Shown: in pieces, positions 1-9,206 of the stretch
How the letters are laid out: each line of letters opens with the position of its first letter
How positions within the stretch are numbered: the first letter of the stretch is position 1
Assembly (NCBI RefSeq): GCF_041435435.1
Contig: NZ_CP108494.1
Span: 7,040,501-7,104,500, forward strand
Length of the DNA: 64,000 nt
DNA from: Streptomyces sp. NBC_01241
GTDB taxonomy: Bacteria; Actinomycetota; Actinomycetes; Streptomycetales; Streptomycetaceae
Reading direction: 5' to 3'
Made by a program: the position numbers and the translations under genes
The notes under the pieces: model-generated
Seen by the model: only the letters and a program-made list of their open reading frames with translations
The model's database searches: none
What the model was told of the DNA's origin: nothing

Positions 1-105
1 GCTGATCAGCCGCGAGATGTGACCGGCCCGGTGGCCGGAACCGTTGAAGATTCCCCGCACGAGCATCAATGGCGGGCAAAAATCTTTTTCTTGGCGGTGT
101 GTCAG

Positions 106-141
106 CACTTCAGCCATTGGTCTTGACCAATGGCTGAAGTG
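106..141. repeat. Perfect 17-bp inverted repeat, 2-nt spacer
   Basis: Arms at 106-122 and 125-141 (CACTTCAGCCATTGGTC and its exact complement) are separated by TT. The repeat ends 66 bp before the start chosen for the surface-protein gene. A T-rich stretch (CTTTTT) lies on its left side, so it could be a terminator for a leftward gene beyond the window edge, or a long operator. Bases 1-105 show no gene. Confidence 0.75.
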
Positions 142-207
142 TGTGAAATCTATGAGCAAGGCCGCCATGAAATCTCTACAATTACCCCCGCGGGAGAACC
201 AAGTCCC

Positions 208-1485
208 ATGCGCATAACCGCGACCGCCGCAGCCGCATCCGCAGTGCTCGGCGGAGCCCTCGTCCTCGGCCTCACGGCCGTCCCGGCCGCACAGGCCGCG
301 CCCGTCGATTCGGCCGACTGTGCCACCGATGCCTTCGGGATCGCCGTTAAATACGGTGAGTTCGTCCTCGGTGACGACGCCCACTCGCCCGACGCCGAAG
401 GCGCTGTGGCCGTCGGTGGCAACGCCGACTTCCGCGGCGGATTCAGCGTCGCCAACGAACTGTCGGCGGCAGAGGTCGACGCCCTGCCCGGCCGGGCGTC
501 GCTCGTCGTCCGCGGCGACCTGGTCAACAACGGGTCGGCCACCGTGGTCATGAAGGGCAACGCGGTCGTCGGCGGCGAAGTCCGCGACCGCGCCGTCGAG
601 CTGCACTCCGGCACGTTCGGCCGGAACGCCCGGCTGATCGACTTCGACGCCGAGTTCGCAAAGCTCCGGGCCTACTCCACCGCGCTCGCCGAGGAACCCG
701 TGACCGCTGGTGCCGCCGCGACGCTGAACGGCACGAAGCTCACCCTGGAGGGCAGCGACACCACCCGTAACGTCTTCAAGGTGACGACCGGTCAGCTGGA
801 GCGGGCCAAGGACATCTACCTCAAGGTTCCGGCCGGCGCGACCGCGATCGTCAACGTCAGCGGCGAGAACTACGACATGGCCGACGCCGGCACCACCGGC
901 TTCTTCCTGTCCGGCGGTCAGGACTACGTGCTGGACGACAAGCTCCAGAGCGCCTCCGACGGCAAGGTCCGCGCCCGGCTGCTGTGGAACTTCCCCGAGG
1001 CCCGTACGGTCACCAAGAACAGCCGGGCGGCCTGGCCCGGCAGCGTGCTCGCCCCCGAGGCCCACCTGGAGCTCGGTACCGGCGCACCGGTCAACGGCTC
1101 GGTGTGGGTTGCCTCGTTGCACGGCTCGGGCGGAGCGGAGACGCACCACTTCCCCTTCACCGGCTGCCTCCCGGAGACCGGGAAGACCCCGTCCGCCACG
1201 CCGACGCCGAGTGGCACGCCCGGGACCACACCGCCGGTGGACAGCACGCCGTCCGCGTCAGTGACGCCGCCCTCGGAGAGCGGCACGCCGTCCGGTGACG
1301 CGTCCCAGGCCGTCGCGCCGCCCACGTCGAGCCCGTCAAAGAGCGCGACGCCCGGGACCGGCGGTGGGAACCTGGCCTCGACGGGCAGCAGCGGCACGGT
1401 CCCGCTGGTCATCGGCAGCGCCGCGGTGCTCGCCGCAGGTGCGGGCCTCGTCGTGGCGGCCCGCCGCAGGGCCAAGCGGGCCTGA
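208..1485 (+). CDS. Choice-of-anchor A family surface protein, sortase substrate
   Basis: A 425-residue secreted protein. It starts with MRITATAAAA and a signal peptide ending near AQAAP. The central region (about residues 35-310) is a choice-of-anchor A type fold, with YGEFVLGDDAHSPDAEGAVAVGGNA being typical. A Pro/Thr/Ser linker follows, then a sorting signal: LASTG, a hydrophobic helix and a basic tail (ARRRAKRA). LAxTG is the usual class E sortase motif in Streptomyces, so the protein is probably cell-wall anchored. The ATG at 208 is chosen because GGGAGAA precedes it; an upstream in-frame ATG at 130 lies inside the inverted repeat and would put 26 residues before the signal peptide. The family name is from recognition; the ligand is unknown. 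Confidence 0.85.
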   Translation: MRITATAAAASAVLGGALVLGLTAVPAAQAAPVDSADCATDAFGIAVKYGEFVLGDDAHSPDAEGAVAVGGNADFRGGFSVANELSAAEVDALPGRASLVVRGDLVNNGSATVVMKGNAVVGGEVRDRAVELHSGTFGRNARLIDFDAEFAKLRAYSTALAEEPVTAGAAATLNGTKLTLEGSDTTRNVFKVTTGQLERAKDIYLKVPAGATAIVNVSGENYDMADAGTTGFFLSGGQDYVLDDKLQSASDGKVRARLLWNFPEARTVTKNSRAAWPGSVLAPEAHLELGTGAPVNGSVWVASLHGSGGAETHHFPFTGCLPETGKTPSATPTPSGTPGTTPPVDSTPSASVTPPSESGTPSGDASQAVAPPTSSPSKSATPGTGGGNLASTGSSGTVPLVIGSAAVLAAGAGLVVAARRRAKRA

Positions 1486-1490
1486 CACCC

Positions 1491-1546
1491 GGTGGTTCAA
1501 CGGGCCCCGGTGGTTCAACGGGCCCCGGTGCGCGCACCGGGGCCCG
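1491..1546. terminator. Tandem 18-bp repeat leading into a 28-nt palindrome
   Basis: GGTGGTTCAACGGGCCCC occurs twice in a row (1491-1508, 1509-1526). The second copy runs into a perfect palindrome at 1519-1546 (CGGGCCCCGGTGC and complement). It lies between two convergent genes and is probably a shared terminator. Confidence 0.6.
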
Positions 1547-1609
1547 GGGTATGCGGCGCCGTCCACGTCACGCAGGACGGCGCCACGGTCTCTCTTTCCT
1601 CAGGGCTCG

Positions 1610-3163
1610 TCAGCGCCCTGCCTGGAGCGCTGCCCAGGTTCCCGGTCCCACGATGCCGTCGGCCGTCAGCCCCCGGCTCGTCTGGTAGCTGCGTACCGCC
1701 GTCGCCGTCGCCGGGCCGAAGCTCCCGTCGACGCCGACCGTCGAACCGAGCGCCGCGGTCAGCGAGCGCTGGAGCCGCTTCACCCCGTCGCCCGAGTCGC
1801 CCTCCTTGAGCATCGCCGTCGCGCCGGCCGACAGCAGCGCTGTCCAGGTCCTGGCTCCCACGACGCCGTCCGCGTCCAGCCCACGGACCGCTTGGAACGC
1901 CGTCACCGCGCCCTGCGTGGCGGGGCCGAAGCTGCCGTCCACCGCGCCCGCCGGATAGCCGTGCTCGCCCAGCAGCTGCTGAACGGCCGTGACCTGGGCG
2001 CCGGTCGAGCCCCTCCGCTGGGTCGCGTACGCGGTGAAGCTCAGCCCGTCGCCGCTCTTGCCGCCGCCGGTGTCCCCGCCGACCAGCTGCATGTAGCGCG
2101 TCCAGTCCCAGTACGGCCCGGGGTCGGTGTGGTCGTTGCCGGGCGCCTCGCTGTGCCCGATGATGTGTGCCCGGTCCTTCGGAATCCCGTACCGGTCGCA
2201 CAGGTATTTGGTCAGGGCCGCCGATGACCGGTACATCGCGTCCGTGAACCACGACGGGTCGTCGATGAACCCCTCGTGCTCGATGCCGAGAGCCGAGGCG
2301 TTGGCGCTCCGGGCGTGGTACGCGGTGTCGCTGTCACGCACCATCTGGGTGATCTGGCCGTCGGAGGAGCGCACCACGTAATGTGCGCTCACCTCCGCCG
2401 TCGGGTTCTGGAACCAGCTGATCGAGCCCGCGTACGAGCCCTGCGTGACATGCACGATCACCTTGTCGATCTTCGCCGAGCGGCCGACGGCGAAGTTGTT
2501 CGCGGCGGCCGGAACCCACAGCGCGTACGGGTAGTCGGGACTCTGGGTGCGCACGTCGGTCGCGGTGAGCGAGCCCTTGTCGGGCGAGACCGGACGTCCC
2601 GTCACCGAGATCCGCTCACCGCCGGGGGTGACGGCGTCGAGGCCGTCGGCCAGGAAGGTGTAGACGGTGTCGGCGTAGAAGGCGGCAGTCGGCCCGTCCG
2701 TGCCGCTGTACCGTGCGACGGCCGGGTACCAGGCGTCGATGTCGTCGCGGTCCCGGGCATCGAGGCCCAGTTTGTCCGCGTAGCTGCGCAGCACCGCCGC
2801 GCCGCCCAGGATGTTGGCCGCGGTGTCGCTGCGGAGGTCGGCCACGGGCTTACCGGTGAGGGCGGCGGCCTGCTCGAGTGTCCGGTTCACGGGGTTGCTC
2901 ACCAGATGCATCACGCCATAGCCGTTCGCCTGGCTGGGGCGCCCGGAGTGGCCGTCGAGCCGGGTCTCGCCGTATCCGACGGCGGCGAGCAGATCACGCG
3001 GTACGTCGAACCTCTCGGCCGCCCGTGCGAACGCCCGGTTCATCGGGTGTCCGTCGTCCGGGGTGGCGAGGGCCGGGGTGCCGGTCGCGGCCAGGACGGT
3101 GGCGGTGAGGGCCGCGAGGACGGATGCGCGGGCCTTGGTTCGGAGGGCGGCGCGTCTGGGCAT
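1610..3163 (-). CDS. Secreted N-acetylmuramoyl-L-alanine amidase with two peptidoglycan-binding domains
   Basis: A 517-residue exported cell-wall hydrolase. The signal peptide (about residues 1-33) ends in PALA. A lysozyme/transglycosylase-like region follows (VPRDLLAAVGYGETRLDGHSG). The Amidase_2 domain has candidate zinc ligands in KVIVHVTQGS, an acid in GIEHEG and a histidine in HTDPGP. Two PG_binding_1 repeats sit at the C-terminus (QLLGEHGYPAGAVDGSFGPA and a second copy ending GIVGPGTWAAL). It would cleave the bond between MurNAc and L-Ala. The start at 3163 is preferred because the signal peptide begins there and GGAG precedes it; a 65-residue upstream extension is low-complexity. Confidence 0.88.
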   Translation of the reverse strand: MPRRAALRTKARASVLAALTATVLAATGTPALATPDDGHPMNRAFARAAERFDVPRDLLAAVGYGETRLDGHSGRPSQANGYGVMHLVSNPVNRTLEQAAALTGKPVADLRSDTAANILGGAAVLRSYADKLGLDARDRDDIDAWYPAVARYSGTDGPTAAFYADTVYTFLADGLDAVTPGGERISVTGRPVSPDKGSLTATDVRTQSPDYPYALWVPAAANNFAVGRSAKIDKVIVHVTQGSYAGSISWFQNPTAEVSAHYVVRSSDGQITQMVRDSDTAYHARSANASALGIEHEGFIDDPSWFTDAMYRSSAALTKYLCDRYGIPKDRAHIIGHSEAPGNDHTDPGPYWDWTRYMQLVGGDTGGGKSGDGLSFTAYATQRRGSTGAQVTAVQQLLGEHGYPAGAVDGSFGPATQGAVTAFQAVRGLDADGVVGARTWTALLSAGATAMLKEGDSGDGVKRLQRSLTAALGSTVGVDGSFGPATATAVRSYQTSRGLTADGIVGPGTWAALQAGR

Positions 3164-3354
3164 ACCTGCTCCTGCTCGGTGGGGGAGAAAGAACGGCCCC
3201 CGGGTCCGAGTGGGGTGGGCCGAGGGCCGCGAAGCCCGCTCAGAGTATCGATCTGTTTCGGGCATGACAATCATCAGCCGGTGTGTCGAACTCCCTTTCA
3301 CTCCAACGCGGTTGAGGCGCAGGCCAGGGCCCTGCCCGGCGACCGTGAAGGCGG

Positions 3355-3558
3355 TCACCGGGCAGGGCCCTGGGCCGATTCACCGGCTCGGACGCGCACC
3401 GCGCCCCGCTCCCGCTCGGCGACGAGCCGCAGCGCCACATCGGTGATCACGTCCTCCTGGCCGCCGGCGTACCCCGCGTCGCCCACCCGCCGCAGGACCT
3501 CGTGCGCCGGTACGCCGTACCGCTCACCGGCCCACTCCGCCGGGACCGCCCCGGCCCC
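3355..3558 (-). pseudogene. Relic of a 4-hydroxy-2-oxovalerate aldolase 3' end
   Basis: Reverse-strand translation gives WAGERYGVPAHEVLRRVGDA followed by AGGQEDVITDVALRLV. This matches the C-terminal pattern of DmpG/HsaF-type aldolases (ERYGVPARDIL...GGQEDMIVDVAL). Only about 65 residues remain, and the upstream sequence in this frame is shadow of the nitroreductase gene. The N-terminal TIM barrel and metal site are absent, so it is non-functional. Assignment is by motif memory. Confidence 0.55.
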
Positions 3559-3590
3559 GCCGAACGCCGGGGCCGGGCCGGGGCGCCGTC

Positions 3591-4319
3591 CTACCAGCGG
3601 TCGTGGTGGATGACGTCCGCCACCGGGCGGCGCCGGACCGGACCGAAGTTGCCCTGCGGCCACCCGACCGGAATGGCTGCGAAGGTGTGCATGTCCTCGG
3701 GGATGCCGAGGGCCGCCTTCCACTCCTGCTCCAGCATCAGGTGCCAGATGGTGATGTTCGCCGCGAGCCCCAGCGCCCGTGCGGCGAGCAGGATGTTCTG
3801 CACCCCCGGGTAGACGCAGGAGCCCTCGGCGAGTGCCTGGAAGCGCGTCTGGATGTTCATCATGTGCTCGGTCCCGGCCGGGCCGAGCGCCTGCGCGGAG
3901 GCCAGCAGCCCCTCCTCGTCCAGCTGCGGCTCCGGGAACCGGTAGCAGGGGATGATCAGCGCGGGCGTATCGGCGAAGTGGTCCCGCTGGTACTCGATCG
4001 CGGCGACCATCCGGCCGTACGCCGCGTCGTCCATGCCCTTCGGCGCGTACTTCCCGGTCGTCGCCAGATAGGCGTCGACACACCGCTTCCACAGCGGCGC
4101 GAGGCGCGCCATCACCTCACGGTCGGTCACCACCACGTACTCGTAACACTGCATGTTGCCGCCGCTGGGGCCCCACACGGCGGCCTGTACGAGCCGCTCC
4201 AGCGTCTCGGCGGGCACCGGATCCGGCTTGAGGCGGCGCATGGCGCGCATCGTGGACATCGTCGGGAAGAGCGACGGTTCGTCGGCCCGCAGTGCGTCCA
4301 TCGGTATATCTGTCGTCAT
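3591..4319 (-). CDS. Nitroreductase family protein
   Basis: A 242-residue FMN-dependent nitroreductase-fold protein. The N-terminus has the FMN phosphate-binding pattern STMRAMRRLKPDPVP and AAVWGPSGGNMQCYEYVVV. The C-terminal part has QNILLAARALGLAANIT and a final IPVGWPQGNFGPVRRRPV. Such enzymes use NAD(P)H to reduce nitroaromatics, quinones or related compounds; the substrate here is unknown. The start at 4319 (MTTDIPMDAL) is chosen over an upstream ATG whose extra residues overlap the divergent relic. It sits alone between two gene relics, suggesting the surviving gene of a degraded locus. Confidence 0.82.
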   Translation of the reverse strand: MTTDIPMDALRADEPSLFPTMSTMRAMRRLKPDPVPAETLERLVQAAVWGPSGGNMQCYEYVVVTDREVMARLAPLWKRCVDAYLATTGKYAPKGMDDAAYGRMVAAIEYQRDHFADTPALIIPCYRFPEPQLDEEGLLASAQALGPAGTEHMMNIQTRFQALAEGSCVYPGVQNILLAARALGLAANITIWHLMLEQEWKAALGIPEDMHTFAAIPVGWPQGNFGPVRRRPVADVIHHDRW

Positions 4320-4363
4320 GATCGCGGAGTTTAGACCGCCCCGATTGCCGGTCGGTCCAACGG

Positions 4364-4834
4364 GTGAAACCCCCACCAGGGGAGGTGTGGTGGACGGTCG
4401 TACGGGTCCGGCCCGTGCGACCCGCTCCCCTCGGCGCCCCGATCCGCGCTGCCGAGGAGATCACCGTGACCCTGTCGGTGCACGGGCTGCGCTACCGGGC
4501 ACTGGGACAACGGCCGGACTTCTCCGGCGGACTGACCGGTGTGCCGGCCCTCGTCTTCGCCGGCGAGCACGACACGGTGACCTCACCGGAACGGCAGCGC
4601 GCGTTCGCCGCCACGATCGAGGGCAGCAGGTTCCTGATGATCGGGGAGTGCGACCACTGGGTCGTCCTGGAGCGCCCGGACGACGTCGCGGACCTCGTGG
4701 CCCGCTTCTTCACCGACCGCCCGCTGGAACCGGCGCCCGGGCCGGCCGTCCCCCGCGCCAGTCGGCGGGCGCGAGCCCGGTGCCGGGGGCGTGAGGGGCG
4801 GCTCGGGCCGCGGGCCGGAGCCCGGTGTGGGTGA
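4364..4834 (+). pseudogene. C-terminal relic of an alpha/beta hydrolase
   Basis: From about 4466 the frame reads TLSVHGLRYRALGQRPDFSG, then VPALVFAGEHDTVTSPER with the catalytic acid Asp, and MIGECDHWVVLERPDDVADL with the catalytic His. The nucleophile elbow and core sheet are absent, so only the last third of the hydrolase remains. After the family end the frame continues into Arg/Pro-rich non-coding sequence. No credible start precedes it. Confidence 0.6.
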
Positions 4835-4858
4835 GGTCCGGCCCCACCCACACCGCAC

Positions 4859-4879
4859 GGCCCGCGGCTTTCGCGGGCC
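4859..4879. terminator. Hairpin after the nuclease gene
   Basis: GGCCCGCG / CGCGGGCC stem with a five-base loop, seven bases beyond the nuclease stop on the reverse strand. Confidence 0.5.
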
Positions 4880-4885
4880 CGGCGG

Positions 4886-7303
4886 TCAGTGCCCGCCGTT
4901 GCCCTTCGCGTTGACGTCCACGCGCACGACCTGCGGGTCGTGGTCGCTCGCCTGGTCGGCGAACTCCGCGTTGATGTGCACCACGTCGTAGTCGAAGCGG
5001 CGGATGCCGGGACTGGTCAGGATGTGGTCCAGCGTCTGCGAGTTGCCCTCGTACACATAGCTGTACTGCTCGCTCGCGGGCAGGGTGGTGATCAGTGGCT
5101 TGAGCACCTCGCCGTTGATCAGCGCGTCCATCGTCGGTGAGAACGCGAAATCGTTGAGGTCGCCGAGCGTGATGACCCGGGCCGAATCATCCGCGGCCAG
5201 CAATGACTTGACGAAGGTGTTGACCTCCGCCGCCTGTTTCACCCGCTTGGTCTCCGAGCTGCGCTTCGGCTCCTGGTAGCGGCCGTGCAGGGGCTGGTCT
5301 CCGCCCTTGGACGTGAAGTGGTTGCCGATGACGAAGACCGGCTTCCCGTGGAAGCTGAACTCGCCGACGAGCGGCTTGCGGCTGTCGGCCCACGCCGCGT
5401 CGGTCGGGGTGATCCGGCCGGGCGACGCCGAGAGCGTCACCCCCTTCTTCGTCTTCACCGCGGTCACGGCGGTCGTCGCGTCGCCGCCCGCGCGGTCCAC
5501 GAAGTCGACCCTCTTCGGATTGAAGAGGAAGACGTTACGGATGTTGCCGCCGGGTTCGCCGCCGTCCTTGTTGTTCTCGGGGGCGATGTACCGCCACGCG
5601 TATCGCGGACCGCCCGCGGCCACGATGGCGTCGGTGAACCGCTTCAGCGTCGCCTCGGAGCCGACCGTGCCGTCGTTCACCGCACCGTTGTCGTCCTGGA
5701 TCTCCTCCAGCGACACGATGTCCGGGGAGGAGAGGTTGACCGCGACGCCCTTGGCGAGGGTGTCGAACTTGGCCTGCTCGTCCAGCGCGTCCAGGTTCTC
5801 CACGTTGTACGTGGCGACCGCGAGCTCGTTGCCCTTCTGCTTCCGGGTGACCTCGCGCCGCAGGTGGTTGTCGGTGAGCGTGCCGAGTTCGGTGGCCTGG
5901 AGGTTGTAGCCGCCGAACGACGCGTAGTCCATGACACCGGTGGTCGTGCCGGACAGCACATCGCCGACGTCGGCGACGGGGACCGGCTTGGCCGGGTCGA
6001 GCGACATCACCTTGATACGGCCGGTGTTCTGGTCGCTGTACGAGGAGTACAGCGTGCCGCCCCGCCCGGTCCGGTTCTCGTCCGGCTTGACGGTCACCCA
6101 GACCTCGTCGTACGCGGTCGTCGCACCCGTCACCCGGGTGTCGGAGATCGCGACCCGGGTGCCTTCGAGCGATTCGTAGAGGTCGAGGGCGTACGCCGAC
6201 GGGTCGAGGGCCAGCGAGTCGATCGAACCGCCGTCCGCCGACGGAGCGTACGCGTCCGGCACCGAGGCCGCGTCGAGCACGACCGGGGCCGGCAGCGCGT
6301 TGCCCGAGGACAGGACCGTCGTCTTCGGGGCGCTGATCTCGGTGATCGACTGGGTGGTCGTCGACGGGTAGTACTCGTCCACCTTGCCGCTGACCAGCAC
6401 CGAGTCGCCCACGGTGACCTCCGGGGCGGTGGAGCCGGTGAAGACGAACACGCCCTCGCTGGTCCGGGCGTCCGCGTCCGGCTCGGTGTCCTGGATCCAG
6501 AAGCCGCGCGAACCGGTGGTCCGTACGCCGGTGACGATGCCGGGGACCCCGGTCACCTGCCGGCCGTTCAGCGGCGACACCCGGGTGGTGCCCTGGATGT
6601 CGTGGATCCGGACGGTGCCGGGCTCGGTCGGGCCGCCGGGGTCGCCCGGGTCGGAGCCACCGGGGGTCTCACCGGCCGAGTTGACCGGCGTCGGGGCGCC
6701 CGCGGTGAAGTCGGCGGCGTTGTCGTCGGTGTCGGCGAGGGACGTGCCGCGCGCCACCGAGAAGGTGTTCGACGCTCCCGTGGCGGGGCCGCTGCCCTCC
6801 CGTACGACCGCGGTGCCGTAGCCGACGAGGTCCACGATCCGTGAGTCGGCCGCACAGTCGGCGGCCGTCTTGCAGGTCAGCGGGGTCGTGCCGGAGACGA
6901 GCGCGACGGTTCCGCCGCCGGCCGCCATCGCGACCGTGCCGGTGGCGTCCGGCGTCGGCAGGGCTACCGTGCCGCCGGTGCCCGCGGCCTCGGCGACGAG
7001 ATAATGGCCGCCGGGGGCGACGGACCCGGTCAGGGCGGAGGCCTGCCACAGAGAGCCGGCCGACGGGGCGGCCGGCAGGTACTGCACGCTGAAACCGGAC
7101 AGGTCGTACGCGGCGGTGCCGGCGTTGGCCAGCTCGATGAAGTCGCGGGTGAGCGTCGCACCCGAATTGCCCCCGCCGCCGTACACCTCGGAGATGACGG
7201 CGGTCGAGGACGGAGTCGCGAAGGCGGCAGGCAGAGCGGTGGCCGACAGCGTCACGGCGACGGCGCCGGACAGCAGAACGGAACGAGGTCTGGATATGCG
7301 CAC
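4886..7303 (-). CDS. ExeM/NucH family extracellular endonuclease
   Basis: An 805-residue secreted nuclease. After a signal peptide (LSATALPAAFA) comes a lamin-tail domain (VISEVYGGGGNSGATLTRDF), a Gly/Pro linker near residue 215, and an OB-like region (TVRIHDIQGTTRVSPLNGRQ). The C-terminal endonuclease/exonuclease/phosphatase domain has VATYNVENLD, DIVSLEEIQD (metal-binding Glu), GNHFTSKGG, TLGDLNDFAFSP and a final ASDHDPQVV with the catalytic Asp-His. It would degrade extracellular DNA. The start is GTG at 7303, preceded by GGGAG. The gene appears monocistronic. Confidence 0.9.
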   Translation of the reverse strand: MRISRPRSVLLSGAVAVTLSATALPAAFATPSSTAVISEVYGGGGNSGATLTRDFIELANAGTAAYDLSGFSVQYLPAAPSAGSLWQASALTGSVAPGGHYLVAEAAGTGGTVALPTPDATGTVAMAAGGGTVALVSGTTPLTCKTAADCAADSRIVDLVGYGTAVVREGSGPATGASNTFSVARGTSLADTDDNAADFTAGAPTPVNSAGETPGGSDPGDPGGPTEPGTVRIHDIQGTTRVSPLNGRQVTGVPGIVTGVRTTGSRGFWIQDTEPDADARTSEGVFVFTGSTAPEVTVGDSVLVSGKVDEYYPSTTTQSITEISAPKTTVLSSGNALPAPVVLDAASVPDAYAPSADGGSIDSLALDPSAYALDLYESLEGTRVAISDTRVTGATTAYDEVWVTVKPDENRTGRGGTLYSSYSDQNTGRIKVMSLDPAKPVPVADVGDVLSGTTTGVMDYASFGGYNLQATELGTLTDNHLRREVTRKQKGNELAVATYNVENLDALDEQAKFDTLAKGVAVNLSSPDIVSLEEIQDDNGAVNDGTVGSEATLKRFTDAIVAAGGPRYAWRYIAPENNKDGGEPGGNIRNVFLFNPKRVDFVDRAGGDATTAVTAVKTKKGVTLSASPGRITPTDAAWADSRKPLVGEFSFHGKPVFVIGNHFTSKGGDQPLHGRYQEPKRSSETKRVKQAAEVNTFVKSLLAADDSARVITLGDLNDFAFSPTMDALINGEVLKPLITTLPASEQYSYVYEGNSQTLDHILTSPGIRRFDYDVVHINAEFADQASDHDPQVVRVDVNAKGNGGH

Positions 7304-7491
7304 GGTGGGCTGCTCCCGAAGTGTGGTGAGGGCAAAAGCTATGCGCGTAGACCCGGTCGTGACAAGACATCAGAAGTTAATTCCAGGAATCGCTCCGGCG
7401 CCCCGGAGGCGCTGGGCGGCGCGCCCGGCTCGACATGCAACCGGTGGGTTGCCTATGGTGAGAGTTCGGGACAGCAGATGACGGTGACGCG

Positions 7492-8337
7492 ATGGCGACG
7501 ATGGGCACGATGACGATGGACGCGATATTCAAGGCGCTTGCCGATCCGAGCCGCCGTAAGCTCCTCGACCGGCTCGACGCGCGGGGTGGCCAGACTCTGC
7601 GGGAGTTGGGCGAGGGCCTGGGCATGAGCCGGCAGGCGGTGAGCAAACATCTCGCGGTACTCGAAGCGGCGCTGCTGGTCACCGCGGTGCGCCGGGGCCG
7701 GGAGAAGCTGCACTACCTCGACCCGGTGCCCGTCCAGGAGGTCGCCGATCGCTGGATCGGCCGGTATGAGCGCCACCGCCTGGGCGCACTGTCCCACTTC
7801 AGGCAGACGCAGGAAGGAACGGCCATGGACAAGCCCGAGTTCGTCTACGTCATCTACATCCGGACCACCGCAGAAAAGCTCTACCAGGCACTGACCGACC
7901 CCGAGTTCATCGAGGTCTACATGGGTGGTCACGGCCCCGATTCGACGTGGGAGGTCGGTGCACCGGTCCGCTGGAAGATGTCCCCGGACGGTGAGTTCGA
8001 GGAGGTCGGCCAGCGCGTCCTGGTGGCGGAGCCGGGCAAGCGGCTCTCGTACACCTGGCACACCCTGCAGCCCATGCACCGCGAGATGTTCGACTTCGCC
8101 TCGGACGAGGCGTGGGAGAAGGCCGTCCGGGAACGGTCGAAGGTCACCTTCGACATCGAGCCCGCCGAGGTTGCGGAGATGGGCGTCAAGCTGACGATCA
8201 CCCACGACGGGTTCGACAGCCCGGACAGCAAGATGCTGGAGGGTGTCAGCGGCGGCTGGATCATGATCCTCTCGTCGCTCAAGACCCTTCTGGAGGGCGG
8301 GAAGTTCCTCGACCGGCAGGACCGCGGAGCCGCGTGA
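7492..8337 (+). CDS. ArsR-type winged helix fused to an SRPBCC/AHSA1 domain
   Basis: A 281-residue two-domain protein. Residues about 1-95 form an ArsR-like winged helix (FKALADPSRRKLLDRL; LGMSRQAVSKHLAVLEAA). Residues about 113-270 form an AHSA1/START-like SRPBCC domain (TTAEKLYQALTDPEFIEVYM; GGWIMILSSLKTLLEGG). Many actinobacteria encode these as separate adjacent genes; here a short linker (FRQTQEGTAMDK) joins them. The internal Met in the linker suggests the downstream domain may once have had its own start. It probably acts as a ligand-responsive repressor; ligand and targets are unknown. Several closely spaced ATGs (7492, 7501, 7510) leave the exact start open. Confidence 0.85.
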   Translation: MATMGTMTMDAIFKALADPSRRKLLDRLDARGGQTLRELGEGLGMSRQAVSKHLAVLEAALLVTAVRRGREKLHYLDPVPVQEVADRWIGRYERHRLGALSHFRQTQEGTAMDKPEFVYVIYIRTTAEKLYQALTDPEFIEVYMGGHGPDSTWEVGAPVRWKMSPDGEFEEVGQRVLVAEPGKRLSYTWHTLQPMHREMFDFASDEAWEKAVRERSKVTFDIEPAEVAEMGVKLTITHDGFDSPDSKMLEGVSGGWIMILSSLKTLLEGGKFLDRQDRGAA

Positions 8338-8344
8338 CGACGAG

Positions 8345-8494
8345 GTCGTATCCCTTGTCGCCGTGAGGCTTGTCGGGCCGTCTGCGGCGGGTACCGCGGC
8401 GGCTGCGGATCGGCGGTATCGACGTGACGAGGGGCTGGAGCGCGAGACTGTCACGGGTATTCGCCGCGGAGACAGCGACCGCGACTGGAAGACC
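8345..8494 (-). pseudogene. IS5-type transposase fragment
   Basis: The reverse strand reads GLPVAVAVSAANTRDSLALQ, then IPPIRSRRGTRRRRPDKPHG and DKGYD. This is the middle of an IS5/IS4-class DDE transposase common in Streptomyces (SAANTHDS...DKGYD). About 50 residues remain, so it is a relic. It abuts the preceding gene's stop codon. Confidence 0.65.
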
Positions 8495-8673
8495 GGAGAT
8501 GCGTAGACGATCACTCATTGGGCCGGCTGCGTCGTGATGCTGTCCATGCCCGCCCAGTTCACAGGGCTCCTCTGCGCTTCGGCTTCACCGCCGCAGGCGC
8601 TCGCCGCCATCACCCGCAACTGCACGGCCCCGGGATACACTGCTCCGCCGCACCCCGACCGGAGGTCATCTTG

Positions 8674-9201
8674 GTGTTCCCTGCACGGGTACTTGCCGGT
8701 GTCCCGTTGGCTCTGGTGATTCTCGCTCTGTCCGGCTGCTCTTCCCTCTGGAGCTGCACCGACACGACGGCGGAGCGCGGTGAGGCCGGTGTCAGGGTGC
8801 AGGTCGAGGACACGTCTGGGCAGCCTCTCGGCGTCACCGCCGAGATCGTCGACTGGCGCCTTGAGCCCCACCCGCAAGTACCCTCCGAAGGTGACCGGGT
8901 CCACTTCCACTACCGCTTCGACGGCGCCGACGAGAGATCCGGCCCTGCAGTGGACGCCTGCGCGGTCGACAAGGAGCGTATGGCGTTGGGGTGTCAGACG
9001 GTCTATTCGTCCCGGGCGTTCGGGCCGGATGGTGCCCTCACGGGCGACGACTGGCTCGCCGTCGAGCATCCTGAGCAGGTTGCCGGAGTGCTATTGATCC
9101 CCAATGACCAGTCCTACGTTGGACGAACCTGCGAGACGGACATCAAGGACGGTGGCGGGCCGCATCCTCCGGAACCACCCAGCACGGGGGACCAGTTGTA
9201 A
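8674..9201 (+). CDS. Putative lipoprotein of unknown function
   Basis: A 175-residue protein with a short signal peptide and lipobox (ALVILALSGC), so it is probably a lipid-anchored extracytoplasmic protein. The mature part contains Cys residues in SSLWSCTDTT, VDACAVD, ALGCQTV and RTCETD, which may form disulfides. GTG at 8674 is chosen because GGAGG sits eight bases upstream; an in-frame TTG at 8671 is also possible. I recognise no family. It is bracketed by transposase relics, so it may be a small acquired cargo gene. Confidence 0.6.
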   Translation: MFPARVLAGVPLALVILALSGCSSLWSCTDTTAERGEAGVRVQVEDTSGQPLGVTAEIVDWRLEPHPQVPSEGDRVHFHYRFDGADERSGPAVDACAVDKERMALGCQTVYSSRAFGPDGALTGDDWLAVEHPEQVAGVLLIPNDQSYVGRTCETDIKDGGGPHPPEPPSTGDQL

Positions 9202-9206
9202 GGCGG

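Noticed and set aside
5285-6844. Long open frame antisense to the secreted nuclease
   Set aside because: Mirror of the nuclease gene's codon positions, with no recognisable domain or ribosome binding site.
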